Positions 8,810-18,154 of a stretch of 64,000 nucleotides of DNA are shown in pieces (positions within the stretch are counted from its first letter, which is position 1; each line of letters starts with the position of its first letter). Source of the DNA: Enterobacter sp. R4-368. GTDB taxonomy: Bacteria > Pseudomonadota > Gammaproteobacteria > Enterobacterales > Enterobacteriaceae. Under the pieces are notes generated by a model. It saw only the letters and a program-made list of their open reading frames with translations. It was not told the origin of the DNA and searched no databases. The DNA lies in contig NC_021500.1 in assembly GCF_000410515.1 (NCBI RefSeq), positions 4,898,001 through 4,962,000 of the forward strand. The letters are read 5' to 3'. Made by a program: the position numbers and the translations under genes.

Positions 8810-9487
8810 TTACGCTTCGGGTTCCCCTGAATGTCGCAATAAGTCATCGCACATAGTTTGTAAATCATTGATTAATCTGGATACATGAAAACCATCGCAA
8901 ACGGCATGATGTACCTGGACGGCGAGAGGTAACAGTACTTTTTCACCTTGTTGGTAATATTTTCCAATCGTGAACATGGGGGCGAAAAAGTTCTGCATGT
9001 TTGCAATATTAATATTAAAGCCGGTAAAACTTACCCAGGGGTTTGCAGATACGAAAAATACGTTTTCCCGAGACTCTTCTTTAGGCAGATAGGAGAGGTT
9101 ATTGCCATAGCGTGCGACGTCTTCTGAATAAATATCCAGGAAGTGATGAATATTACCATCGTAGTGACTCCATAATGACGAAAAAGTCTCTGTTTCATCA
9201 TGGAAAATCGTATAGCATGGGTGAATGTCATTCCAGATGACAAGCTCATTGTCTTTTATAGCCATACGAAATTCTGTATGCTTGTTTACTATTTTAGCAA
9301 TGAGGAAAATTAAAGTAGGATAAATTTTCCAGCCAACCGCCTTTATATGTTTTAACAACGCGGTAATATCTAATTGTACAGTTTGACTAAATGTACACTG
9401 AGCAAAGGTCTGAAATGCCTCAAAATGCTCCTTCCTTGCCCAACGAGATAGGTCGACAGTTGTATATTCTGGAGTTGTTTTTTTCAT
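8810..9487 (-). CDS. catA: Type A chloramphenicol acetyltransferase
   Basis: 225 residues, clearly of the CatA family: start region [18 protein letters not shown], substrate-site [11 protein letters not shown], and the catalytic HHAVCDG with His194 as general base and Asp198. It transfers an acetyl group from acetyl-CoA to chloramphenicol as a cytoplasmic trimer. The start has an AAAGG site. It is AT-richer than its neighbours, and no transposase, integron or plasmid gene is adjacent, so it looks like an old chromosomal acquisition. It differs from the Tn9 CatA1 at many positions, so the subtype is left open. Confidence 0.9.
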   Translation of the reverse strand: MKKTTPEYTTVDLSRWARKEHFEAFQTFAQCTFSQTVQLDITALLKHIKAVGWKIYPTLIFLIAKIVNKHTEFRMAIKDNELVIWNDIHPCYTIFHDETETFSSLWSHYDGNIHHFLDIYSEDVARYGNNLSYLPKEESRENVFFVSANPWVSFTGFNINIANMQNFFAPMFTIGKYYQQGEKVLLPLAVQVHHAVCDGFHVSRLINDLQTMCDDLLRHSGEPEA

Positions 9488-9881
9488 TTTTAGCCTTTGG
9501 TCACCAATAATGAATAATGTTTTTCCGGTAGCCTAAGATTTTTCTATAAATTAATCAAGTGCATAGGCCAGGAATCTTCCTGGTAGCGAACGAAATTATT
9601 AAGAGTGAGTGTATCTATCTTCATACGGGAAGAAACAGTACGTAAATTTTCCAATATCCAAATAATGAAAGTAGATTGTGCAATATGCAGTATTTTCGTA
9701 ACGACAAAAAGTCGCCGAATATCCGCTCCTCGCTCAATAGTGCCTGTCATGCCTGCTCAGGGAGCAGGCTTAGCGGGGCATTTTCGTAATACTGGCGACG
9801 TGAGCGGATCGCTGCCATAACGCCCGACGTCTGCCAGCAGATCTCACGGTGGCACCAGTCACTACGAGATATTTACTGCTG
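9488..9881. other. Gene-poor spacer with dispersed repeat
   Basis: A 68-codon frame on the minus strand (9544-9750) has no family resemblance or clear ribosome site and I do not call it. TCCGCTCCTCGCTCA at 9722-9736 is one copy of a short repeat seen also near 28.5, 29.3 and 31.5 kb. A hairpin (CCTGCTC / GAGCAGG) lies at about 9751-9767. Confidence 0.45.
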
Positions 9882-10376
9882 CTATTTGTGAAGCTCACGC
9901 TGTGCAAGCTGTAAGGTGATTGTTTCGATACGCTCGGCCATTTCCCGGGTCATTTCGGTCAACTGAGTATTTTGTTTTAGCAATTCCAGCAGTTGTGCCG
10001 ACTGCTCCTCGGCGAGGATCTGGCGTTTCGTCATTGCGTCGTCCAGATCTTCGCGGTGTTGTGCATCCGCCAGCGCATGAGCCTGATCTCGCTCCGCCTG
10101 CCGGGTTTGCGCCAGCAGGATCAGCGGCGCGGCATAAGCAGCCTGAATGCTGAACGCAAGATTGAGGAGAATAAAAGGATAGGGATCAAACTTCACGACA
10201 CCCGCCACGTTCAGAATAATCCACACGATCACAACGATAGTCTGTCCAATCAGAAATATCGGCGTACCGAAAAAACGAGCGAACGCTTCTGCTTTCAACG
10301 CAAACCACTCGTCGCCAAAAGTATGCGTAATGCCTTTCAGGGGGCGATATAACCGAAATTTTTTATCTGTGTGCAT
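9882..10376 (-). CDS. DUF1003-family membrane protein
   Basis: About 164 residues. The ATG at 10376 is chosen because AGGAAG lies eight bases upstream; the frame is open to 10457. Two membrane spans (TPIFLIGQTIVVIVWIILNV and a second at PFILLNLAFSIQAAYAAPLILL) with the DPYPFILLN motif between them are the DUF1003 signature. A long charged coiled-coil tail (QAERDQAHALADAQHREDL onward) extends into the cytoplasm. Function of the family is not established. No operon partner is visible. Confidence 0.8.
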   Translation of the reverse strand: MHTDKKFRLYRPLKGITHTFGDEWFALKAEAFARFFGTPIFLIGQTIVVIVWIILNVAGVVKFDPYPFILLNLAFSIQAAYAAPLILLAQTRQAERDQAHALADAQHREDLDDAMTKRQILAEEQSAQLLELLKQNTQLTEMTREMAERIETITLQLAQRELHK

Positions 10377-10813
10377 ATCATAAACTTCCTGCTGGGGGAG
10401 GTTGCCAGAATCGCCGAAACTTATTTCATCATTGGGCACTAAAGCCCAAGCGTACAAAAATATACGTTACGGATGTTATACGTCAGGTAAAGCGCCTGCA
10501 TAAAGCGTATCAACCAGCTCACTCCATCCACATTATCCCATCGCCAACAGGATGGTTCGCGGCCGGCAAGCTCGCCTGGAACACCCCGAATGATTACTAA
10601 TGCTCCTCAATGATTAACATGCGCCAGCAACGGTGGGATAAACGGCGAACTCCCGTTTTTCACTCAGAGCGCATATCATCTCTTCCGGCGCTGCCCGCTT
10701 CGTGGCAGAAACGGATATTAGCGATCCGGGACTTTTAAGCCTGGAAGCAGCGCCAGGGCCCAAAATCAGCTTTGTTATTATGGAATTAACACTTACTCAT
10801 CAAGGTATATGAC
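10377..10813. other. Spacer with degenerate repeat, no gene seen
   Basis: No credible open frame. GCTTCGTGGCAGAAACGGAT followed by ATTAGCGATCC at 10697-10727 is a near copy of a sequence at 29361-29391, part of the dispersed repeat family. Confidence 0.4.
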
Positions 10814-11254
10814 ATGTCGTTTAAGGTACGTGAAGCTAACGCTAAGGATTACGATGCATGGTTAAGGCTCTGGAACGGATATTTGCAATTTTCTGGCAGT
10901 ACGCTGAGCGATGATGTTACCTCATCGACCTGGCATCGGGTGCTGTCTCCAGACTCTGATGTCATCTGCCGGCTTGCGGAAGCCGAACAGGGCGTGGTTG
11001 GTTTTGCGATGTGCGTGTTGCATGAGGGAACATGGGTAACACAGCCTCATTGTTACCTTGAAGATCTTTTTGTTGATGAAACTATGCGCGGCCTTGGCGC
11101 GGGAAAAGCGCTGATTGAGGCGATATGTGAGGAAGCCCGGACGAAGTCATGGTCGAAAGTCTATTGGGTTACCAGAGAGTCCAATCCGGCCCGGGCACTG
11201 TATGATAAGCTTGCCGTACTGGATAATTTTGTCCGCTATACCGTCAAGTTGTAA
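10814..11254 (+). CDS. GNAT-family N-acetyltransferase
   Basis: 146 residues with the GNAT fold. Beta4 YLEDLFVDETMRGLGAGKAL contains the acetyl-CoA pyrophosphate-binding RGLGAG loop (R/Q-x-x-G-x-G/A), and the C-terminal SNPARALYDKL helix is usual for the family. Cytoplasmic; acceptor substrate not predictable. It stands alone, with no co-oriented neighbour close enough for an obvious operon. Confidence 0.85.
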   Translation: MSFKVREANAKDYDAWLRLWNGYLQFSGSTLSDDVTSSTWHRVLSPDSDVICRLAEAEQGVVGFAMCVLHEGTWVTQPHCYLEDLFVDETMRGLGAGKALIEAICEEARTKSWSKVYWVTRESNPARALYDKLAVLDNFVRYTVKL

Positions 11255-11475
11255 ATACAGGACTACCTGAACCCAAATTACAACTTCGGGCAAATCGCCG
11301 TCCGATGATATTTTCGTGGGCGGCCTTGTGCCAGAGGCGAAAGTCGCTAATCCCCTTGTACTCTCTTCAATAGTTTGTCGCGCCGTTTATTTATTAAAAA
11401 TGGCACTAACGGAAAGATGTCATTCAGTCTCCTCATGTATATCTCCATCACACATATCCATTAAGAAAAGGGGGC

Positions 11476-12225
11476 ATGAAGATGCTGAGAGGTAAGAGAG
11501 CGGTTATTACCGGTGGCGGCGGGGGATTTGGCCGGGCGCTGTGCGTGTGGCTGGCGCGAGAGGGCGTCGAGGTGAATTTTTGCGCGCGGCGGGCTGATGA
11601 TATGCAAAAAACCTGCAGCATCATTACTGCCGAAGGCGGCATTGCAGAAGGGTATCTCTGTGATTTAACCCGACCTGAGTCCCTTTCTTCGTTTTCTTCA
11701 CCGTTATTAACTTCAGACAAGCCCATCGACATTCTAATTCTCAATGCCGCCCAGTGGTTGTCAGGGACGTTAGACGATCAGCCTGACACAGAAATTATCA
11801 CTACCATCAGTTCAGGACTTACGGGGTCGATTTTACTGACGCAGGCATTGCTGCCTGGATTAAGACGTTCAGACAGTGCTGATATCGTCTCCATTATATC
11901 TTCATGCGCGATCCCGCATTTTACGGATTCAATTGCGCATCCCGCTTTTTTTGCCAGTAAGCATGGGCTTAGCGGGTTTACAACGAAACTGTCACAGCAG
12001 CTATCTGAGGAAAATATACGTGTTACCGGGCTGTACCCACCGGATTTCGAACTGACCGGGTTAGATATGGCTGTCGATAATCACTCCAGAATGGGGGAAC
12101 GTTTACTGACTGGGTGATCGATCTGGGAAACGATTCGTTTTGTGCTGACTCAACCGCGCAGTTGCCATATCAGTAGCATCTACTTTCAGGGGCCAACGCG
12201 CGAAGATCTTAGTAGTCGGGGCTGA
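11476..12225 (+). pseudogene. Short-chain dehydrogenase with in-frame TGA
   Basis: The frame from 11476 stops at a TGA (12115-12117) after 213 codons, but the same frame then continues with a plausible SDR C-terminus (SIWETIRFVLTQPR, then ISSIYFQGP) to a second TGA at 12223-12225. Full length would be 249 residues, exactly usual for an SDR. TGGGGGFG (12-19) binds cofactor. The catalytic Tyr appears replaced: FFASK (158-162) stands where YxxxK is expected. Missing Tyr and the nonsense codon together point to decay, though readthrough cannot be excluded. Confidence 0.7.
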
Positions 12226-12244
12226 GCCCGCTGATGCTAAACAG

Positions 12245-12271
12245 AACGGCCACCGTTCACTAAAGGCCGTT
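12245..12271 (+). terminator. Hairpin after SDR remnant
   Basis: AACGGCC / GGCCGTT seven-base stem with a 13-base loop, about 20 bases after the second stop of the SDR frame; only a short T run follows. Confidence 0.4.
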
Positions 12272-12374
12272 TATGTAAAGTAGAGATGCTTCAGTGACTG
12301 CAAATCACTTGTCCGTAGTCGCCGTATAAAGTTAAGGTAATAGCATGTAATTATTACTTGCGGCCATAATTCTG

Positions 12375-13232
12375 ATGCGTAGATCTACGGATTATGTTCT
12401 TAAAGAGCAACCGCTTTTTCGCGACAAGCGTTTTATTTTTCTGGGCGAATCCATACATGGTGTGTCGGAATATACTCAATTAAGAAAGGATATAGCAGAG
12501 CGCTATTTTAAAAATTCGGCTGTATTAATTTTTGAAGCGGATAGTAAAGGGATGTTATTTTCGCATCAACATAATGAATCTGCCATTTGCCGGCTTCAAA
12601 ACTTCCCCAGGATATTACGTACGCAGGAAACCTTAAATTTACTGACATGGGCAATATCAAGGCAAATTCCTTGTCTTGGAATTGACGTTATTTCTCGTCG
12701 ACCTGTAACTGCCTTCCCCGCGGAACGGCAACCCATTCAACAACGAGAAAGGGATGAATATTTCAGGGCCCGATCGGGAAGACACTTTTTTGCATGGCGT
12801 GACTTCCGCATGGCTGAAAATTTGATCAACTTCACTTCAGCGTATCCAGAACACCGGATGTTAATTATGCTTCACAATCTTCATATAAAACGGCGCGGTA
12901 GCCTTGAGAAGGCAGAATTACAGTTAAAATCCGTCCGAGAATATTTTGAGGATGCATTTCCCTTGCAAAGTCATTCTATTGCTCAGCTTGCCCAACGCGG
13001 TAGTGCTTTACACAATGATTTGACGCTGTTTAATTTTCAAATTACCGATCCACTCTCGGTCGAACTTTTATCCGGTGCGGCGGCATACACTTTGCTTACA
13101 GCGCAACAAATACCGGATGTCAGCACTGCCTGGCATCATGCTTTCGAACGTGAAACCGTCACACCCAGAAATCAGTATGAGGGGTGTTTTATCTTTAAAG
13201 AGGTGCATCCCCCGATAATTATTTCATTATAA
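12375..13232 (+). CDS. Erythromycin-esterase-like protein
   Basis: 285 residues. GESIHG (24-29), WRDFRMAENL (141-150) and LHNLH (166-170) match the pattern of the erythromycin esterase superfamily, where His and Glu residues activate water to open a macrolide lactone. It is shorter than EreA/EreB (about 400 residues), so it may be a compact relative with another substrate. No strong ribosome site precedes the ATG at 12375, so the start is uncertain. Located between an SDR remnant and a carboxymuconolactone-decarboxylase-like gene; no mobile-element genes adjoin it. Confidence 0.7.
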   Translation: MRRSTDYVLKEQPLFRDKRFIFLGESIHGVSEYTQLRKDIAERYFKNSAVLIFEADSKGMLFSHQHNESAICRLQNFPRILRTQETLNLLTWAISRQIPCLGIDVISRRPVTAFPAERQPIQQRERDEYFRARSGRHFFAWRDFRMAENLINFTSAYPEHRMLIMLHNLHIKRRGSLEKAELQLKSVREYFEDAFPLQSHSIAQLAQRGSALHNDLTLFNFQITDPLSVELLSGAAAYTLLTAQQIPDVSTAWHHAFERETVTPRNQYEGCFIFKEVHPPIIISL

Positions 13233-13276
13233 AATTCAGGAGATTATGTATAACCTCGCTTCGCCAGCACCGCATT

Positions 13277-13726
13277 TCAGGGTTTAGCGAGCGGCTTCAT
13301 GCGAAAACTGATGCCCATACGATTAATGGCATTCATAGTGGCAATAACAATGGTCAGTTCAACCAGATCTTTTTCACCGAATACAGAAAGCGCGGCGGAA
13401 TAGGCTTTATCGCAAGCGTGTGTTTCACTGATACGGGTAATTTCTTCTGCCCATGCGAGCGCCGCTTGCTCTTTTTCCGAGAATAAATAGGTCGCTTCGC
13501 GCCAGACAGGCACCAGGACTATCTTTTCGATGGACATACCAGCCTTGATAAGGTCGCGAGTATGTATATCAATGCAGTGCGCACAACCGTTAATCTGTGA
13601 AACGCTTAAAAAAATTAAGTGAATAAGATCAGCGGGTAAATTTGTCCCGGTAGTAGCGTAATGATGGAGCGCTCCGATAGCCTTTCCACCTTCAGCAGAA
13701 ACCTGAAACCAGTTTGGACGCTTCAT
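13277..13726 (-). CDS. Carboxymuconolactone decarboxylase / AhpD-like protein
   Basis: 149 residues. The family core is present: QINGCAHCIDIHTRD with Cys48-x-x-Cys51 and His55, the redox-active triad of AhpD-like alkylhydroperoxidases. The remaining sequence is all alpha-helical, as expected. It likely reduces peroxides or acts in an uncharacterised decarboxylation; which cannot be told. Single gene, cytoplasmic. Confidence 0.85.
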   Translation of the reverse strand: MKRPNWFQVSAEGGKAIGALHHYATTGTNLPADLIHLIFLSVSQINGCAHCIDIHTRDLIKAGMSIEKIVLVPVWREATYLFSEKEQAALAWAEEITRISETHACDKAYSAALSVFGEKDLVELTIVIATMNAINRMGISFRMKPLAKP

Positions 13727-14142
13727 ACTTGTCTCTCCTTTTGAAATTGTTGAGTCACTCTCTGTTTATTATTCCGATGTCATAAAGCGCCATTACGACG
13801 AATTTGAACCGGCACGTCTGTTCAGACGTTGTGATATTAGCTATTCATGACATAAATAAAAGAGACAAATACTGAGTAAGAAGGTAGGACATGCAGCGCG
13901 GGAATTTCTGCCAGTTAAACAGAGAAAACAGTCCGTCGAAGATGATTCCCGGGAATGATAAAACGCACGATTAATATCCGCTCCCCACTTATGCCAGGCT
14001 TTCAATCCGACGCGTTCGACGTCTGCGTGCCCGTAGAGCGCGCCTCCAGCTCATCTGCGCTTTAAAAACAGCTAGTGGTTCGTTATCACTCACGGACGGC
14101 TTTTTTCTTTTTCGAAAGTTCTTTCTGAGAAAAAGGTTGACG
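13727..14142. other. Spacer; one possible 27-codon frame
   Basis: Mostly non-coding. A frame of 27 codons from ATG 13891 to TAA 13974 has an upstream AAGGTAGGAC, but no similarity I recognise; treated as doubtful. Confidence 0.3.
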
Positions 14143-14164
14143 AGGTAGAACGATCGTTCTACCT
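14143..14164. promoter_or_regulatory. 22-bp perfect palindrome, probable TetR operator
   Basis: Perfect inverted repeat with half site AGGTAGAACGA, centred 18 bases before the tetR-type ATG at 14172. Position and symmetry fit an autoregulatory TetR-family operator overlapping the promoter or ribosome site. Confidence 0.75.
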
Positions 14165-14171
14165 TTATCGC

Positions 14172-14741
14172 ATGAACAAGAAAACGACCGATACCCGAGA
14201 AAAAATCCTGTCTACCGCAGAGCAATTGATCTATCAAAACGGTATTCATGCCACCGGCATGGATCTTCTGGTCAAGACCTCAGGCGTAGCAAGGAAAAGT
14301 ATTTATCGCTATTTCGCGACCAAGGATGACGTGGCAGCCGCCGCGTTGAATGAGCGTGATGAACGCTGGATGCACTGGTTCAGAACCGAATCTGATAAAG
14401 GCGATACCCCTCAGGATCGCATTTTGAATATGTTCACTGTCCTCAGGGGCTGGTTTGAATCAGAAGGCTTTCGTGGTTGTGCATTTATCAACACAGCCGG
14501 AGAAGTGGGAGACCCTGACGATCCCGTTCGCCAGATAGCAAAGCTGCATAAACAAAAATTGCTGGATTACACGCTCGAACTCACTGAGCAATTAAATATC
14601 GGGCAACCTGTCGCGCTGGCCAGACAGCTACTGATTCTGCTGGAGGGCGCTATCACCATGTCGTACGTAATGGGCGATTGCAGCGCCGCCGATAGCGCAA
14701 AAGACGTGGCGAAAATCTTGCTGGAACAGGCCTCTTCATAA
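14172..14741 (+). CDS. TetR-family transcriptional regulator
   Basis: 189 residues: an N-terminal TetR HTH ([23 protein letters not shown], with [16 protein letters not shown] as recognition helix) and a helical ligand-binding domain. It is followed 59 bases on by the NTF2-like gene in the same direction and preceded by a perfect 22-bp palindrome ending seven bases before its ATG. Likely a repressor of itself and the downstream gene. No clear Shine-Dalgarno sequence separates the palindrome from the ATG. Confidence 0.9.
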   Translation: MNKKTTDTREKILSTAEQLIYQNGIHATGMDLLVKTSGVARKSIYRYFATKDDVAAAALNERDERWMHWFRTESDKGDTPQDRILNMFTVLRGWFESEGFRGCAFINTAGEVGDPDDPVRQIAKLHKQKLLDYTLELTEQLNIGQPVALARQLLILLEGAITMSYVMGDCSAADSAKDVAKILLEQASS

Positions 14742-14800
14742 CGCCTGCGTATCAAAAAATGATTTCTACTCATATATCCGAATTTACAGGAGGCTTCACC

Positions 14801-15277
14801 ATGTCCGAAACGCAAACCCGCCCGCCACTTCCGCCTTTCACTCGCGAGTCAGCGATTGAAAAAGTGCGTCTCGCTGAAGATGGCTGGAACAGCCGCGATG
14901 CTGAAAAAGTTTCACTGGCGTACTCACTGGATACCAAATGGCGTAACCGCGCCGAGTTTGCCAATAATCGTGAAGAGGCCAAAGCATTCCTGGCCCGTAA
15001 ATGGAAAAAGGAACTTGAGTATCGTCTCATTAAAGAGTTATGGGCGTTTGACGGCAACCGTATCGCGGTCCGGTACGCTTACGAATGGCGTGATGACTCA
15101 GGCAACTGGTTCCGCTCTTACGGCAACGAAAACTGGGAATTTGAAGCCGATGGCCTGATGAAACGCCGCTTCGCCTGTATCAATGACATGCCTATCAAAG
15201 AGAGTGAACGCAAATTCCACTGGCCGCTGGGACGTCGTCCGGATGATCATCCGGGGTTGTCGGAACTGGGTCTGTAA
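14801..15277 (+). CDS. DUF1348 / NTF2-like protein
   Basis: 158 residues from the ATG at 14801, which has a clean AGGAGG site; the frame is open from 14759. Polar, rich in Trp/Arg/Asp, with the DUF1348 pattern ([50 protein letters not shown]). This family has the cone-shaped NTF2 fold; its reaction is not known. Its usual neighbour is a TetR regulator, as here. A strong terminator follows. Confidence 0.85.
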   Translation: MSETQTRPPLPPFTRESAIEKVRLAEDGWNSRDAEKVSLAYSLDTKWRNRAEFANNREEAKAFLARKWKKELEYRLIKELWAFDGNRIAVRYAYEWRDDSGNWFRSYGNENWEFEADGLMKRRFACINDMPIKESERKFHWPLGRRPDDHPGLSELGL

Positions 15278-15287
15278 ATTTGTCGCT

Positions 15288-15324
15288 AAGCCCCCGGATA
15301 CAGTGGTAGCCGGGGGCTTTTCTC
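15288..15324 (+). terminator. Rho-independent terminator of tetR-DUF1348 operon
   Basis: AAGCCCCCGG and CCGGGGGCTT form a perfect 10-bp stem around a 12-base loop, followed by TTTCTC, 11 bases after the stop. Confidence 0.85.
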
Positions 15325-15387
15325 AACGCAAAAATAACGCCAGATGTTCATTAACATCAGGAGCCGGTTCCGTTGAGGTGAATGTCG

Positions 15388-16113
15388 TCATGCGTTTGAC
15401 TGGGCGTAACGTGACGCAAGTTTGTCGAGAAAGATGAATAAGTTTCTGTTCATTTCGCTGTAATCCGTCGCCCGTAGTTCGTCTGCTGACTGAACGAAAC
15501 GATATTCAGCGGCCCGGCGTAAATCGTTTTCGGAATGAGCAATCAACAGTTCGACGACCTCCGGTGTCAGTTCCATATGGCACTGAAACCCGTAAACCCG
15601 ATCAGAATACGCGACGATCTGGCGTGGACATCCCTCGCTCCAGGCGATAATTTCCGCCTCAGGCGTAAGCCCTGGCATATCGTTATGCCAGTGACCTACG
15701 TTAAGGGTATTGCCGAAGTGAGAGAACATCTCGTTCATCGCTCCTTTATCAGTCATAAAAATGGGAAACGTGCCAATCTCTTTTTCCGGACTGTGAGCAA
15801 AAGGGGCGCCCAATGCTTCGCCAATCAGTTGAGCGCCCAGGCAGACACCGATAACGGCTTTACCTGTGTTCACCGCCGAGGCAATCAGCGCCTGCTCAGC
15901 GTGAGAATCAAAATGCGCGCACTCTTCCACACTGACGGAGGGATCCTGGGGGCCGCCCATGATCACCAGCAGATCGATGTCCCGTGCATCTGCGGGAAGT
16001 TTTTGACCGGCATAAACGCGGGAAAAGGTGATCTGATGGCCGCGACGCGTGGCCCAGATTTCGTAAGCGCCGGGCGCTTCGAAACGTTCATGAACAATGA
16101 AATGTACTCGCAC
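15388..16113 (-). CDS. Class I glutamine amidotransferase-like protein
   Basis: 241 residues with a class I GATase fold. The nucleophile elbow GVCLGAQLIG holds Cys91; FQCHMELT supplies His179 and Glu181, completing the triad. It begins at a GTG with AGGAG nine bases upstream. Stand-alone homologues are annotated as GMP-synthase-like amidotransferases or gamma-glutamyl hydrolases; the substrate here is unknown. It is divergent from the AraC-family gene at 16202, which may regulate it. Confidence 0.85.
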   Translation of the reverse strand: MRVHFIVHERFEAPGAYEIWATRRGHQITFSRVYAGQKLPADARDIDLLVIMGGPQDPSVSVEECAHFDSHAEQALIASAVNTGKAVIGVCLGAQLIGEALGAPFAHSPEKEIGTFPIFMTDKGAMNEMFSHFGNTLNVGHWHNDMPGLTPEAEIIAWSEGCPRQIVAYSDRVYGFQCHMELTPEVVELLIAHSENDLRRAAEYRFVQSADELRATDYSEMNRNLFIFLDKLASRYAQSNA

Positions 16114-16201
16114 AGATGTATGCTCCTGTAATACGGGTCATAAAGTTAATTAAGCGCACGTTACCCGCCAACACTATCGCGCGGGTAAGATCAGCCAGGT
16201 C

Positions 16202-16996
16202 ATGGTAAACAAGAGGTTCTCATCTGAAATGCCAGTCAGCATTGATAAAACGCCAAGACATGATGAGGCGACGGGATGGTCAGGCACGGCCATTTCTTAC
16301 CGCCGTGGAGAGGTTGATCCCCCGCATTACCATCTTGAAGGGCAGCTATTATTTGCTACCAGAGGGGTAATGCTGGTTGAAGCCGCTGACAGACAGTGGG
16401 TTATTCCCCCTCAGCGCGCCCTCTGGATCCCCCCGTTTATGGTTCACTCTTATAGCGTTCTGTCAGATACGGAATTACGAGCGGTCTATGTCAGCAGTAG
16501 CCTGATTGCGGCGTGTACAAACTTCAGCAGGAACAGCCAGGTTCATACCATTAGCGCGACGCCACTGGTGAAAGAACTCATAAATGGCCTTTTTACGGGT
16601 GAATATAACGCGCCGATAAAGCGAAAAATGGCGCTTTTACTGCTGGAAATCCTCAGCGAGACCCCCTCCAGGGGCGCGGAACTTCCCATGCCGCGTGATG
16701 CGCGTTTATTTCGTGCCGCAAGAGAGCTGGTGTTCAGTCATCGCTGGAGCGCGTCACTGATTGACCTGGCTGACATCGCGAACATGTCGGAACGGACTTT
16801 TTCTCGCCAGTTTTTACGGGACACCGGGTTCAGCTTCCGGACATGGAAACAGCGAGCCAGAATATACGCATCCTTAGATCTCCTCGCTGATAACATCCCC
16901 GTGAAACAGATCGCCTACCAGCTCGGCTTCTCATGCCCGGCGGCGTTTTCTGCGGCGTTCCGTTCAGTAATGGGGACAACGCCCGGCGAGTTTTAA
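16202..16996 (+). CDS. AraC-family regulator with cupin sensor domain
   Basis: 264 residues. N-terminal cupin (HYHLEGQLLFATRGVM, then a WVIPPQRALWIPPFMVHS turn) and C-terminal AraC HTH pair ending in KQIAYQLGFSCPAAFSAAFRSVMGTTPGEF-like sequence, with LADIANMSERTFSRQF as the first HTH. This cupin-AraC layout is that of NimR-type regulators, which control an adjacent transporter; here the divergent neighbour is a GATase-like gene. An alternative ATG at 16229 is possible. Confidence 0.88.
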   Translation: MVNKRFSSEMPVSIDKTPRHDEATGWSGTAISYRRGEVDPPHYHLEGQLLFATRGVMLVEAADRQWVIPPQRALWIPPFMVHSYSVLSDTELRAVYVSSSLIAACTNFSRNSQVHTISATPLVKELINGLFTGEYNAPIKRKMALLLLEILSETPSRGAELPMPRDARLFRAARELVFSHRWSASLIDLADIANMSERTFSRQFLRDTGFSFRTWKQRARIYASLDLLADNIPVKQIAYQLGFSCPAAFSAAFRSVMGTTPGEF

Positions 16997-17045
16997 CCAG
17001 GCTGCGGCGGGGAAGAGCAATAACAACCAATTATGAATGCCGGTA

Positions 17046-17951
17046 TCAGTCAAAGTAAGGTTTTAACATTTCTTCGGTCCAGTTCATAAACGCTCTTACA
17101 CGCTGCGACAAGTTGCGCCGGTGAGCGACAACAAAAAATGCAGTGAGCGGCGCGGGGCGAAACTGGGGCAACACTTCAACCAGTGCGCCACTTTTTATAT
17201 GGGGTAAAAGTGAGGAATAGCCTCCCTGAATTAAACCTAACCCCGCCAGCCCCGCCTCATGATAAGCCGGTACGCTGTTAACTCTTATGGTGCCTGGTAA
17301 CATCACTGAGTGGTAACCATCGCCTGCCGGATATTCCCATCCGTCAGGTTTCGAACCAAAGTTGCGCATATAGTGAACCATCCTGTGTCCCTGGCTGAGA
17401 AGATCATCAATCGTCTGCGGAACACCGAAGCGATCAAGATAGCGCGGACTGGCTGCGTTGATCATGCGCAGATGCCCCAATGGCCGTGCAATAAGCGTTT
17501 CATCAACAACGGGGCCGAGGCGCACAACGCAGTCAAATCCTTCCTGAACCAGATCGACACGGCGGTCAGTACTCGAAAGCTCGATTTCCAGTTCAGGATG
17601 TGCTTCCAGCAGCTGTGGCAGAGCAGGGATCACCACGCTTTGTGCCAGTACCGCTGGCATATCAACGCGAATCCTCCCCCTTAATGACTGATCGCCGTGA
17701 GAGAACATGGATTTCAGTTCCTCAGCCTCCGAGAGAAAGTCGCGGGCGCGCGAATAAAAAACCCGCCCGTCTTCAGTCAACTGTACCGTCCGCGTTGTCC
17801 GGTGCAGTAGCGTAGCGCCAATTTCCTGCTCGAGTTCACGGACCACCAGTGAAGCGCGTCCTTTCTGGATGCCCAGACTTTCGGCTGCCTGCGTAAAGCT
17901 CTTCATTTCCGCCACGCGCGCAAAAATGATCAGTGGCTCCAGATTTTTCAT
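17046..17951 (-). CDS. LysR-family transcriptional regulator
   Basis: 301 residues. HTH region KSFTQAAESLGIQKGRASLV, then a LysR substrate-binding domain (PHIKSGALVEVLPQ near the end). AGGTGA precedes the ATG. It is divergent from the DUF1330 gene at 18155, about 200 bases away, which is its most likely target. Confidence 0.9.
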   Translation of the reverse strand: MKNLEPLIIFARVAEMKSFTQAAESLGIQKGRASLVVRELEQEIGATLLHRTTRTVQLTEDGRVFYSRARDFLSEAEELKSMFSHGDQSLRGRIRVDMPAVLAQSVVIPALPQLLEAHPELEIELSSTDRRVDLVQEGFDCVVRLGPVVDETLIARPLGHLRMINAASPRYLDRFGVPQTIDDLLSQGHRMVHYMRNFGSKPDGWEYPAGDGYHSVMLPGTIRVNSVPAYHEAGLAGLGLIQGGYSSLLPHIKSGALVEVLPQFRPAPLTAFFVVAHRRNLSQRVRAFMNWTEEMLKPYFD

Positions 17952-18154
17952 TGTTCACCTTTTGGGTAACAGTACGTTATTTTTTCCGCTATTTATGGCC
18001 ATGTTAATACTTAATAGACTGCTTTCACACCGCGTAATCGCACAACGCTGTCTGGATGCGTTGAAGATCAATCATCCCCTGAAAAGGCTTTTTCGTTCTC
18101 ACTTGTCTATGTACTTACGCTGGCATATCCAGCCGCTAACGAAGGATAAAACCC

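Noticed and set aside
9544..9750. 68-codon minus-strand frame
   Set aside because: No ribosome site or recognisable similarity; lies over a repeat copy.
13891..13974. 27-codon frame with upstream AAGGTAGGAC
   Set aside because: Too short with no similarity; kept only as a note in the spacer entry.
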